Assembly: GCA_015179045.1 (NCBI GenBank)
Contig: WHUZ01000058.1
Coordinates: forward strand, 1-64,000
DNA length: 64,000 nt
Direction: 5' to 3'
From: Kalaharituber pfeilii
Lineage: Eukaryota; Ascomycota; Pezizomycetes; Pezizales; Pezizaceae
Both the position numbers and the translations under genes were made by a program. Position 1 is the first letter of the stretch. The number at the start of each line of letters is the position of its first letter. Shown here piece after piece: positions 44,678 to 54,787 of this stretch. The notes beneath the pieces were generated by a model. That model saw nothing but the letters and a program-made list of their open reading frames with translations. It did not search any database and was not told the origin of the DNA.

Positions 44678-47167
44678 ATGGGGCAAGATAAAGGAAAAGG
44701 AAAGAAAGAGGCAGGCAGATTGATATCTAGAATGGAAAGCGAAGGGAATGTGGGGCTGTTTCGCCCAGTAAAGGAGTGGGAAAAGAGGTTTACAGTGATC
44801 ACTGGAGGCAGGCAATTCGATGTGGAAGGGGCCACAGAGTGGTGCCAATTCACAGGATACCAGACTGCAAAGGTGGAGGACGCCCTCCAGCAGGCTGTAA
44901 GAAATGCAACAGCCCTTTTGACTGCAAAGGGGGCAGTAGGAGTGCATGAAGTATGGAGCCAAGCAGAGGTTGGCCAACAGTTTATAGCACATACAGCGAG
45001 TGAAGCAGCATGGGTTGAATGGGCGCATATTATCAGGGAGGGAATTGCGATACAGGAGGGAGAGGCTGAACAAGGAAATAAGGTGAGGAGAGTTATCAGA
45101 GAAGATGACATTGAGGATGTCATCTACGTAGGTGGTAGAGTGACCCAAACAATTCAAACCCCTCACTACAGAAAGGGCGGTCTCGACCAGCAGGAAACTG
45201 GAAGCAGTGAGCAGAAAGGCGGTCTCGACCAGCAGGAAACTGGAAGCAGTGAGCAGATGGAGGTAGACTTTGAGACCCACATCACAGCAGATGGTACCAG
45301 GAAACGGAAACGTGATAGTGAGTTGGCTAGAGATCAGCTAGCGAGAGAGACTCTTAAATTGAAGGACAGCAGCGAAGTGGAGGAAGCAGAGGAAGTAGAA
45401 GAAACAGAAGAAGTAGAAGCAGAGGAACCTGAGGAGCTTGAAGGAGCAGATGCAATCCAAGTTCTACGATTGCTACATGACCTCAAGATTCTCAAGGAAG
45501 CATGGGAAAAGCGTAAGGGAGCAGGAGCAGCACGAAGCGCATCAGGGGTTGGCGATGCAGCAGCTCGATTAGGTGACATTATTGAGAATCGAAAAGGAGC
45601 TGATGGCAAAGGGTGGAGAGAAGTAGAAGACTTCTTGAGAATTGAAAACCAGCATGAAGATAAAGTTAAGGCACTTCGGGAGTGTGAAAAGTGGTGGAAG
45701 AAGGAAAAGGAAAACCAGAAGGCAAGAGAAACAAGGGCAATCAATCAAAGACTGAGAAGGCTGGAAGAGAGTCTTGCAAGTGTAGTTGTCAAGCTAGGAG
45801 TTGCCTCCATTGAGGAAAAGGATGCAGCAAAACGGAAGGAGGAGGAAGTCAAGAAGAGGAACCGTGAGGTTGAGGCAAGAAGAGCAGCTGAGAAGGCCTT
45901 AGCAAAAGCGAAAGCTCTGGAGGAAAAGGATCAGGCCCAACGAAAGAAGTCAGAAAAGGATGCTCAAGAGGCAGCAGATCGAGAAAAACAAAGATTGGAC
46001 ATAGTGCAGGCTGCGAGAATTGCAGCTGATGAAGCAGATGTGGAACTCAAGAGAAAAGAGCTCGCAGTCTATGATATAAAGAAGAAAAGTAGCACAGCCG
46101 CAGAGATAAAGAAAGCAGAAGAGGAGGCGCAGGAAGCTGCTACAAAGGCTTCGGAGGCCAGAGTGGCTGCAGAACATGCAGAAACAGGTACAACCAGAGC
46201 CGAGGGTAGTTCCTGGCAGGTAGTTGGCACTACTAAGATGCGCAAGTGGGTGATGATTTCACTACACAAGGAGGTATCAGTAGGTACAACAGAGGAAGCA
46301 AAACAGAAACAATTAGAAGCAGCAAATACAGCCCTTCGAGCATTAGAACGAGGGGAGAAGAGAAGGCTTTTCCGAGTAGTAGGTATCAAGGAGAATGCTA
46401 TGGTTTCGAGGTATGAGAGGAGATGGCGTATCATTGAAGCACCCTGGGAGATGAAAGAAGCAGAAGTTATAAGAATACTACAGTGTCAGCTGGAGGCTGT
46501 GTTTGGAGGGGACCTACTGAATGTTTGGGCTGAGCAATCAGGAACAGTTCCCCTAATCGCGAAGGGAGTTCCTGTAGAGGGGCTCTCTAATAGAAGACAG
46601 CTGCATGAGGCCCTTGCAGCAGAAAACATAACTACTAGGGGCATTTTCGGAGCGAGATGGCCGGAGAGAGTTGGCCCAAACGCATGGCAAACAATGAGAA
46701 CTACAGCAGTTAAGTTTGAGGTAACCAGTGTACAGGAAGCAGAAAGACTAGTTAAAGAGGGAGTGAAGCTTGGAAATGACCTCCGAAAGGTAGAAGTTTA
46801 CAAGCCACTAGCAGTGAGAGGGTCTGCACCCGCTAAAGGAGGAGTAAATGCAAGCTCTCTACTAGTACCAGTAGCAACACCAGTATCAGTACCAGCAGCA
46901 GCCTTCGAAAGAACATGCTGGCAGTGTGGCAGGAAGGGACATCAGCAGAGAGAGTGCACACACCAGCCGCCGAGGGCCTACCAAAGTCAGAAACAACAGG
47001 GAGTCAAAGCAGCCAGTAGGACGTGCTGGCAGTGTGGTGGTATGGGGCACCAGCGAAGGGAGTGTGCAACTGTATCTACTAGAAACTCTTTGAAGAGGCC
47101 AGGGCTAGGGCCAGAGCTGGCGAGCTATATGCCAGCAGGGAAGCGGTTCCGACGTAATGGTTACTGA
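44678..47167 (+). CDS. LINE C ORF1 (gag-like, coiled coil, two CCHC knuckles)
   Basis: 829 aa from ATG 44678, uninterrupted. The N-terminal 150 residues lack a known motif. A 14-residue unit KGGLDQQETGSSEQ is doubled near residues 165-193. An acidic stretch (about 230-260) precedes a long K/E/A-rich region (about 330-500) likely to form a coiled coil for self-association. A segment starting LFRVVGIKENAMVS (about 565) to about 720 may be the RNA-binding core. Two zinc knuckles, CWQCGRKGHQQREC (from residue 747) and CWQCGGMGHQRREC (from 783), fit CX2CX4HX4C. Role: ribonucleoprotein formation with LINE RNA. It ends overlapping the ORF2 start. Confidence 0.93.
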   Translation: MGQDKGKGKKEAGRLISRMESEGNVGLFRPVKEWEKRFTVITGGRQFDVEGATEWCQFTGYQTAKVEDALQQAVRNATALLTAKGAVGVHEVWSQAEVGQQFIAHTASEAAWVEWAHIIREGIAIQEGEAEQGNKVRRVIREDDIEDVIYVGGRVTQTIQTPHYRKGGLDQQETGSSEQKGGLDQQETGSSEQMEVDFETHITADGTRKRKRDSELARDQLARETLKLKDSSEVEEAEEVEETEEVEAEEPEELEGADAIQVLRLLHDLKILKEAWEKRKGAGAARSASGVGDAAARLGDIIENRKGADGKGWREVEDFLRIENQHEDKVKALRECEKWWKKEKENQKARETRAINQRLRRLEESLASVVVKLGVASIEEKDAAKRKEEEVKKRNREVEARRAAEKALAKAKALEEKDQAQRKKSEKDAQEAADREKQRLDIVQAARIAADEADVELKRKELAVYDIKKKSSTAAEIKKAEEEAQEAATKASEARVAAEHAETGTTRAEGSSWQVVGTTKMRKWVMISLHKEVSVGTTEEAKQKQLEAANTALRALERGEKRRLFRVVGIKENAMVSRYERRWRIIEAPWEMKEAEVIRILQCQLEAVFGGDLLNVWAEQSGTVPLIAKGVPVEGLSNRRQLHEALAAENITTRGIFGARWPERVGPNAWQTMRTTAVKFEVTSVQEAERLVKEGVKLGNDLRKVEVYKPLAVRGSAPAKGGVNASSLLVPVATPVSVPAAAFERTCWQCGRKGHQQRECTHQPPRAYQSQKQQGVKAASRTCWQCGGMGHQRRECATVSTRNSLKRPGLGPELASYMPAGKRFRRNGY

Positions 47168-49108
47168 ACAGAGGATGAAGGTGGCATTCCAGAATGTTGG
47201 AGGTTCTCTCAGAAATAGTGATATTATTCTGGAATGGGCAAATAGAGAGAAAGTAGATGTGATCTTTATAGGAGAAGCATGGGTTGCAGAGAAAGGAGGA
47301 GAGTGGGTCACAACAAGGCATCCAGCTTATGAGGTCATCAGCCGAGTTGAAAGTGGCAAGAGGGTAGTGGCTCATGCAAGGAAAGGGACCCAGGAGTGGA
47401 AAGTGATTGAAGAGACGAAAGGGTGGGTCTGGTGTGAGGTAGAAGGAGGTGGCAGAGCGGGAGGAGTATATATCCATCCAGATACGAATTTGGAGACGTT
47501 GGAGGATTGGATGGACAGATGGGGAAGGCTGAGAGGCCCAGGAGGCCTGCAGTCTAGCACAGTACTACTGGGGGACTTTAACGCACACCATCCAGCATGG
47601 TCCAAACTAGACAGAGGGCCTGACCCAAGGGGAAGGGCACTCAAAGAGGGTTTGGAAGGCACAGGCTAGCTTCTGGAAACAAGGAAAGGGGTTTCAACAT
47701 GGGCAAGAGAAGTTGAAGGGCAGGTCAGAGAGAGTGTTCTAGATCTAGTCTGGAAGTATGGGGAATTTGGATGGCAAAACGAAGATCCAGAGTGGTTATG
47801 TGGAGACCATGCAGTAGTCTGGGGGACTTGTAGTAGCAGCCAAGGCAAAACTGAAATAAGAAGAGGAGTGGATTGGGATAAGGCAGAGGATTTGATCCAA
47901 GAAATCATGCAAAAGAAGGCTTCAGAACAATGGGAGTGGTACCGAAGCCTTGAAGGAGGGACTGCATATGAGAAGACCTGCAAGCTTCGAGAGAGTCTGA
48001 AGAGGGAGATACGTGCATCATCAAGAAGTAAGTTGTGGTGGGATAAGGAGGTAGAAGAGGCAGCGAAGGCAGTGAGGAAGGAGGGCCGAGGGGGGAAGGG
48101 ACAGGGAGCCAAAGCATGGGAGAGAGCCAGACTCCTACGGTGGAAAGAGCGGGTTAAGACCCTCAAGTATATCATAAGACGAAAGAAAAAGGAGTGCTGG
48201 GAACAGTTTACAGGGGAAAACAGCTCTAAGGACCCATGGGATGTGATCCGAGTAGCAAAGGACCCTTGGAAGTTAAGAGGAAAAATGGGTGACCTTGTAG
48301 GTGACAATGGTGATATATGGAGGACAGACGAGGAGAAGGTGAGAGGCCTGGTACAGAGAAACTTCAAATATCAGGCGACGTCGGATCCGCCAGCAGTGCC
48401 AACCTCGCCAGCGGCATTAACTTCACTGGCAGTATCAAATTCACCGGCAATGTCAAATCCAAATTTGCCGGCGGTATCGAATTCGCCAGCGGCATCGAAT
48501 TCGCGAGCGGTGTCGAATTCGCCGGCAGTGCCGAATTCACCAGTAGTGTCGAATTCGCTGGCGGCGTCGAATTTACAGGCGGCATCAATTTCCCTGACAA
48601 CATTGGACCTACCAGTGAACTCGGGCCCGCAGAGCATGACAGACGAATGGACCTCCAATGTAAAAAAGCTGACTGAGAGGCTATGCAAGGCACTTGCAGG
48701 CACCTCGAGCCGTTCAGCTCCAGGGCCTGATGGCATCAGCTATAGATTCATCAAGCTGGTCAATAAAACAGTGCTAGGAGGGCAGTTAATAAAGGAGCTG
48801 GCTGCTGAGCTGGCTGCAGCCAGGATGCCGAAGGATTGGCAATTCAGCAAGGTGATCATGATCCCGAAGTCTGGCAGGGACCTTACGCAAGCAAAGAGCT
48901 GGAGGCCTATTCAACTCATCAATTGTGTGGGAAAACTGATGGAGAAGGTGGTTGCTGATGACTTGCAAGAAGCTGGACTATTCCACCATGGGCAGTTTGG
49001 AGGAGTGAGAGGAAGGTCTGCAATTGATGCCTTATTTCGGGCAGTTGTGAAGAGCCAGAGAGCCCTGGCACGTGGCGGTGGGGCAGTGTGGATTATGGAG
49101 GATGTCAA

Positions 49109-50291
49109 TTTTTTTTTTTTTTTTTATTTTTTATTTCATTACTCGCATGCCGCCCTGTGGGCTATGGCGAGGTATATATATAAAGACTAACTAACAAAGG
49201 AAAAAAGCACTAAGTACAGGTATTTGGACCGGGGTCCGAGCCTATCTGTTCCCTTTTCCTGTTTGGCTCGTACTTCTCCGATCTCAGCCACTTCCCCCCA
49301 AGTCTGACTTTCCCAGTCTCCACCCTTGTCTTTGTGTATACCACGACGGAGCTTGTCTTCTTCCCTTCCTCCTCTAGTGTCTGCTTCCTCCGCAGCCATC
49401 TTATGCCCGTTGTCTTCTTATCTAACTCCATGTTGTCTTCTTCCAACCACTTCCTAACCTTCTCCAAGTCTTTCCTTAGTGCAACGCCATGTATGACGAT
49501 GCCCTGCGTGAAACGGGGGGAGGTTCGGGTGGGGCGTGGTGGTGCGGCAGTGGGGGCGGGGGTGGCGGGGGCGGGTGTCGGGGTCGGGGTGGGGTTCGGT
49601 GACGGTATTTCAGGGGCTGGAGAAGCCGCCTGTGCTTCGACCGAGGCAGGGTTCTTCCTCGTCTTCCTTGTCCTCTTTCTCCTCGGGGTTGTCTTTTTGG
49701 GGGGGGTCGAAGTCCTGGTCTTCTTGGGTGCCACCTCTTCGGAGACTGGTTCCTCCGAAAGTAGCACGTAGTAGTTGAAGCTGAGAGCTTCTGGTGTTGG
49801 TTCCTCCGGCGCTGTGTCTACGCACGTGATCTGGCTGAGCCCCAAGTGTGGCGGGCTCGGCGGGATGTCTATTGTCGTGATGGGGCTGAACCCCAGTGGC
49901 TGTGGAGGCGGTGGTGGTGGTGGTGGCGGTGGCGTTGGTGATGGTGGCGCTTGCCATCGTTTGTTGAGCTCTCGCTGTCGTCTGTTGAACTCCGCTAGCC
50001 TCTCGGCTGCTCCCGACGTCTGGGTCTGGGGAGGGGTAAGCGGTACAGTCTGTTTCGGCGGCATCTTATTGGTCGCTTGGTTGTCTATTGGAGCTTGGCG
50101 CCGGGGTGGTGTGGTCGATGTGTTGGCAACGGTGGTGGTGAGCTGATGGGATCTCAGAATTTCTCCCCTCGGGGGAAACTCGCTCTGTCGGGTATTTGAG
50201 AATAAGAATTAGATCAAAAGACTCAGCTCGCTGAGCGCTTTCGATCTATGTAGATTTCAGCGGGGGGGGCGTTGTGGTTGTGATGGCAGCG
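49109..50291 (-). mobile_element. ORF1-only retroposon, copy 3, inside LINE C
   Basis: Inserted in the RT region of LINE C ORF2 with the 14-bp duplication ATGGAGGATGTCAA (49095-49108 and 50292-50305). Opposite strand to LINE C. Poly-T and type 2 tail at the left; the 5' end keeps the leader hairpin but lacks its first bases, so it is slightly shortened. Confidence 0.95.
49210..50064 (-). CDS. ORF1-like proline-rich protein of copy 3, intact
   Basis: 284 aa from MPPKQTVPL at 50064. Lacks the N-terminal NGxxLxIRF module seen in copies 1, 2 and 5. Two LG(F/L)S(P/Q)IT motifs, then FNYYVLLSEEPVSEE, a basic patch (PRRKRTRKTRKN), a proline/threonine linker, and the RRM-like domain from GIVIHGVALRKDLEKVRKWL to GGKWLRSEKYEPNRKRE, ending with an extra tail. 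Closest to copy 1 in the C-terminal domain. Frame unbroken, so this copy could still be translated. Confidence 0.85.
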   Translation of the reverse strand: MPPKQTVPLTPPQTQTSGAAERLAEFNRRQRELNKRWQAPPSPTPPPPPPPPPPQPLGFSPITTIDIPPSPPHLGLSQITCVDTAPEEPTPEALSFNYYVLLSEEPVSEEVAPKKTRTSTPPKKTTPRRKRTRKTRKNPASVEAQAASPAPEIPSPNPTPTPTPAPATPAPTAAPPRPTRTSPRFTQGIVIHGVALRKDLEKVRKWLEEDNMELDKKTTGIRWLRRKQTLEEEGKKTSSVVVYTKTRVETGKVRLGGKWLRSEKYEPNRKREQIGSDPGPNTCT

Positions 50292-51365
50292 ATGGAGGAT
50301 GTCAAGGGAGGCTTTGGGAACACACGATGGGATATGGTCAAGCACCGAGTACAGGGTTCTAAAGCTGAGAAATGGTTACCCTGGTTAGAAACCTTCTTCC
50401 GGGAGCGAGAGTTTGAGGTGGAATGGGATGGACAGGTGAGGGGCAATGGCAGATCGAATGTAGGCGTGCCGCAGGGCTCGCCTTTATCCCCAGTTGTGTT
50501 CCTCATATACATGGCACCAATTCTAGAAGAGATGGAAACAAAGGTAGCTACAACAGTGAGAGACTGTGAAGTGGAGCTGCCCTCATTTGTAGATGATATG
50601 AACTGTGTTATTCTGGATTGGGAAGGAGGAAAGGATATGAGGAGAATTGGGGAGAGAATTGCAGGAGTCCTCAGGGAGGTTGCTGAAGCTCACGATCTAC
50701 CACTGGAGACCTCAAAGGAGGAGGTCCTAGTCATGGGTAAGAAGACCAAGAGAAGGGCAGATGTTGAGAGGTGCAAGTGGCTAGGGGTGATTTGTGATAG
50801 CACTCTTGATTTCGACCTCCACTGGAAAAGCCGGATCGAGAAAGCCAGGAAACTCATGGGCGCGCTGTCTGGGTAGGCAACTCTCAATGGGGTATGAGTC
50901 CTATCTCATGGAGAAAGGCTTATACAGGCATGGTAAGGGCAGTGGCCCTTTGGGGGTCCGAAATTGGGTGGAGAGGCCAGAAGCAGTGGAGAGAGGAGTT
51001 TGAGAAGTTGCAGTATCAAGCACTTCGCAAATGCACTGGTGCAGTCCGAGGGGCAGCGAGAGTAAAGGTCGAGGCCATTGCTGGAGTAGAGAGTGTAACG
51101 ACGATTCTCGATCAAGGCCAAGCAAGATATGCACTAAGATCAGTGAGGGACCCTACAGGAGTTGGAGATTTATGGCCGGAAAGCTTCACTGGAATGGTAG
51201 CCCCAGACCCAGACAGAGAGGGTGAAAGGGGGAGGGACTGGAGAGACTTTTGCTTGAGTTATGCTACAGACAAAAATGATGGGTTTGAGTCAGTAGCTGG
51301 AAAGATTGCCAGCACTCTCGAGGTCAATGAGGAGGAGAGAGTGTCCTGGGGGCGAGATGTACACC

Positions 51366-51489
51366 CGGAACCTCTCCGGACAGGCAGATTCTGCCTGCGG
51401 CTCCCGGACCTCATCAGACGATAAACTTTTACGCCATGACCCTGTGAGACAGGTACCAACATTGCGGAATAGTAGATCGATTGTTGGTA
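51366..51489 (+). repeat. Left TIR of MULE
   Basis: 124 bp, almost identical to the inverted right TIR (one clear mismatch near the inner end). It contains the 17-bp palindrome CAGGCAGATTCTGCCTG at 51381-51397. Confidence 0.94.
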
Positions 51490-52267
51490 CTCGTACAATA
51501 CTCAGCGATCTAAGACCACACCTTCTATGAATACAGCAGGGCAAATGCTTGCAAATATTCGAGCAGGCTTAACAGAGGCTGGATTTCATTACCGATCTCG
51601 ATACTCCTATACCCAAGAGGATGGTACTTCAGTTCCACAATCGCGACAACTAGAGCAACTCTTTTTCTGCACAGACGATCAAATTAAGCTTGCTCGCAGA
51701 TTTGTTTCTCAATTTGTAATGCAAATTGATGCTACATTTTCTACTAATATATTAAAGCTACCTCTTTCTAGCTGTATCGGCATAACTAATACTGGTCTTA
51801 CATTTCCATTTGCTTTGTCATTTATTCGCGCGGAGAGTAAAGAGGCATTTGATTTTATTTTTGACTGTTTGGATGAACTTTTCTGGGTTGATGGCAGTGC
51901 TAGACCTCGGGTTATTTTAGCTGATCAAGCAGCTGGGCTCCTGGCTTCCTTTCAACTACGTTTTAGGGATAGTTCTGTCCTACATCAACTGTGTGAGTGG
52001 CATGCAGCTGAAAACATCAAAGCGCGTCTCACCAACTCAGGCCGCTATGACAAGACAGTTCGTAATATCTTAGGCAACTACATTTGGAGATACATCAAAG
52101 CGTCAACAGTGGAGGCACTAGATGAGGCACGAAAAGAGCTCCTAGACCAGCTTTACGATCCCGAAAAGGAGTATCTACGTATACATTGGATTCCTAAAGA
52201 AGTACAATTCTGCCGCGCTTATACAACTACCTATCCAAATCTTGGCTGTTTTTCAACTCAACGCACC

Positions 52268-52280
52268 AAAAAAAAAAAAA
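52268..52280 (+). mobile_element. Poly(A)-only insertion between short direct repeats
   Basis: Thirteen A between ACTCAACGCACC and (A)CTCAACGTACC (one mismatch). The net gain of about 24 nt keeps the transposase frame open. It looks like an insertion consisting only of the poly-A end. Confidence 0.6.
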
Positions 52281-52689
52281 CTCAACGTACCGAAAGTGAT
52301 CATCGCCCACTCAAAGAAGGCCTTGATATGCAACTTAGTTTAGAGGCAGCAGTTAAAGCATTAACAGCCCATGTTAAGCTATTAGCACAGAAGGTTGATG
52401 AGGCAGAACGTGATAGTCGAACGAAAATTCCTATTGGAATTGATCAAAAGATATTTAGTGCTTTATTGCATAAAGTATCTTTATTTGCTTTAAATCTTTT
52501 GCGTATTGAATGGGCAAAAGCACCAATAAATTCGGATTCTCAAACTGATTGCAGATGTAGTATTACCTATCAATATGAGCTTCCATGTCACCACAAGCTC
52601 AGGCCTTTGTTTGAATTGCAGATACCAATTCCAATTACTTCAATTCATTGGGATGTAGATAGTTTCCCTTTCCCGCATCACGTAGGACC

Positions 52690-52816
52690 ACCGCGGGCAA
52701 CACATGTAGTTAGTGGGTGCGATCGTTTTTCTTTTACTTTCATTAATAAAGACCCTCGCCATAGCCCTTTGGGCGGCATGCGAGTATTGACATAAAAAAA
52801 AAAAAAAAAAAAAAAA
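52690..52816 (+). mobile_element. Truncated type 2 retroposon in MULE transposase
   Basis: Ends with ttaataaagaccctcgcc, the hairpin (catagccctttgggcggc) and about 22 A. It resembles the 3' end of ORF1-only elements (acatgtagttag also occurs in copy 1). The 5' limit is approximate; no target duplication could be drawn. It disrupts the transposase frame. Confidence 0.8.
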
Positions 52817-53453
52817 TCATTCTAGATGGTTATTAACTACATCCGAGTCAATCGAGCCTACAGTATCTATGTTTGAAACAACCGGATCACGATCGCAAAC
52901 AGCACCGACTGGATCATCAAGCTCGCATATGTTGGTAAAATCATCTGTTGAACTAGAGCAATTTCACGCCAATCTCTCTAGTGAAGAAGCAGAGCGGTTT
53001 GCTTACCTTCAAGCCCGTCAAACTGCTCAACTTATTCGGCAGTTTGAAAATCGTCAGGCCTTGCAGAATATACCAGAATATTTACCACCTACACCTGCAC
53101 CTCGATCGCATACTCTGAAGAGACTCCGTACTGCAAATGAACAAGCTCTTATACGTCTAGAGCAGCGCACTGCAAATACAACTGAGAATAACACCTTATA
53201 TCCTAAGAACAAGAGACAGCGAAAGACGGAAGCTGCCAGCAGTGCGAAGGCTACCGGCAGTGCGGCCAGAACAGATAAGAGAGTAATGTCAGAGAGTGAG
53301 GTGGTTCAGGAGACGCAAGATTTTATTTTTGTTTCCTCATCCACTCATTAGTTTGTTTCCTCATACACTTGTTATTTCAGATCCATTTTTTCATTTTTTT
53401 TTTTCCCTAATTGAGTAATCCCACATTCAATCTAGTTGCTCAGCATGGGTTGG

Positions 53454-53517
53454 AGCCCTGCCATGGCGAACAGCTACAAGCGGGGTCATGTGATATAAAA
53501 AAAAAAAAAAAAAAAAA
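53454..53517 (+). mobile_element. Tail-only retroposon insertion (type 1), 64 bp
   Basis: Flanked by GCATGGGTTGG (53443-53453 and 53518-53528). The insert is only the type 1 tail plus about 22 A, inside the 3' part of the MULE. Confidence 0.93.
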
Positions 53518-53579
53518 GCATGGGTTGGTAGCGAGCGGGCATGTACGTACTTAATTATCCTTGTCTTTCCATCTACCTA

Positions 53580-53703
53580 TACCAACAATTGATCTACTAT
53601 TCCGCAATGTTGGTACCTGTCTCACAGGGTCATGGCGTAAAAGTTTATCGTCTGATGAGGTCCGGGAGCCGCAGGCAGAATCTGCCTGTCCGGAGAGGTT
53701 CCG
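53580..53703 (-). repeat. Right TIR of MULE
   Basis: 124 bp, inverse of 51366-51489, ending CCGGAGAGGTTCCG before the 9-bp duplication. Confidence 0.94.
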
Positions 53704-54787
53704 ATGTACACCTACCACAGACAGGCATTGAGGTCATTGACCTCAAGTTGTGCAAGGAAGACGCCCCAGCCAAATGGGAAAAGGCCATCAATGAGGCTAA
53801 GGGTGACTCGGTGGCTATTTTTACAGACGGCAGCCGCAGTGAGGAAGGCGGTGTTGGTGGCGGATGGTGCTGGAGGCAGGTGGTAGCAGGTGAGTCAGAG
53901 GGGTCCCGGTGGGTAGGCACAAAGGCAACTGTGTGGGACGGTGAGGTCTCAGGAATGAGGGGTGCCCTTGAAGCAGTTGATGGCAGTGCAAAAGTACTAC
54001 TACTCGCAGACTCTCAGGCAGCTATCAGTGCAGTCCAGAAAGCAGGAAAAACTGGCAAGGCAAGAACCGCAGACCTAGCGCGGGTGATAGAGCTGATTGC
54101 AGAGAGGCGGCGGAGGCTAAGGAAGGCGGATGCAGTGAAGCTGGCATGGGTCAAAGCCCACGTGGGGATAGAAGGCAATGAGAAGGCGGATGAGTTGGCC
54201 AAAGAGGGGGCCAAGGGCATGAGGTATGATGGGCAGGCCACTGAGGGTGGGCTGCGTCAAGAGTTAGTTCGAAAAAGAAAAGAGGAGAGGGGGCGTGCAG
54301 GGTTTGGAAGGGCAAATTCGTAAAGTGGGGCAGGAGAGCACTCACAAATTACACATGGCTGCGGACTGGAAAAGGCGGAGCTATGTGGAGGAGGATGGTC
54401 AGTGGCGAGGAGGTACAATGCACATGTGGTGAGGCATGGAGTGCTGAGCATGTGGTGTTCAGATGCACAGAACTGGAGCGGCCCCAGAGGAAGAACAAAA
54501 ATGGGGCACATGTCACCTGGCAGTCCTGGGAGGACCTAGAGGAGAAAGGATGGAAGCAAGAAGGCGTGGAAGGTGACCCGGTCGAGTACTGGTTTGCCTG
54601 CCTCGATCTGGGGTAGCCGGGGACCGGGGGACAGAGGGCACTGGGTGATCAAGGGTGTATGTAGATTCCGTAGTTAGTTGTCTCAAACCTGACCCGGGTA
54701 TATGGGTCCCTGCCATAGGCTGGTAGCCTGTATGCGGGTTACGTGAATAAAAAAAAAAAAAAAAAAAAAAAAAGAGACTGCTGCCTA

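Larger units (their letters stand above)
51527..53351 (+). pseudogene. MULE transposase with SWIM finger, disrupted
   Basis: ATG at 51527. The DDE core is recognisable: MQIDATFSTN (first Asp), VILADQAAG (second Asp), CEWHAAENIK (third-site region), with LPLSSCIGITNTGLTFPFA between. A SWIM zinc finger follows: CRCSITYQYELPCHH. The start lies close to the DDE core, so the usual N-terminal DNA-binding domain is missing or in an unseen exon. The frame is cut by a type 2 retroposon ending at 52816; the remainder continues as a 160-codon frame at 52869-53351 with a Q/R-rich region and ending near 53351. A run of 13 A at 52268-52280 sits in frame. Related to fungal hop-like MULEs (inference). Confidence 0.85.
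51366..53703 (+). mobile_element. MULE (Mutator-like) transposon inside LINE C
   Basis: A 2338-bp element with 124-bp TIRs starting CGGAACCTCTCCGGACAGG, flanked by the 9-bp duplication ATGTACACC (51357-51365 and 53704-53712), the size typical of MULEs. It splits the region between RT and RNase H of LINE C ORF2 (the host frame resumes as HLPQTGIEVIDL). It carries a transposase gene and has itself received a type 2 truncated retroposon and a type 1 tail. Confidence 0.94.
47157..54616 (+). pseudogene. LINE C ORF2 (endonuclease-RT-RNase H), interrupted
   Basis: ATG at 47157 overlaps the ORF1 stop in ATGGTTACTGA. Endonuclease: FQNVGG, GEAW, LLGDFNAHHPAW, then after an in-frame TAG (47667-47669) LDLVW and GDHAVVW. 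RT: SAPGPDGISY, VPQGSPLSP, catalytic FVDD at 50586-50597. RNase H: IFTDGSRS, LLADSQAAI, WVKAHVGIEGNEKADELA. Cys/His end: CTCGEAWSAEHVVFRC, stop at 54614-54616. Breaks: the TAG; the ORF1-only copy 3 at 49109; a -1 slip near 50873; the MULE at 51366; a lost G near 54310, which the 58-kb fragment still has. A 70-residue S/N/P/A repeat separates EN from RT. Confidence 0.92.
44322..54773 (+). mobile_element. LINE C, full-length Tad1-like retrotransposon with nested insertions
   Basis: Bounded by the 14-bp duplication GAGACTGCTGCCTA (44308-44321 and 54774-54787). Removing the two nested insertions with their duplications leaves about 6.9 kb. Order: 356-bp 5' UTR (with a hairpin GCTCGGGACCGCCCGAGC), ORF1, ORF2, short 3' UTR, type 3 tail (ccataggctggtagcctg core) and about 26 A. 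Complete ends and intact ORF1 suggest moderate age; ORF2 carries one nonsense codon and frame breaks besides the insertions. Confidence 0.95.
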
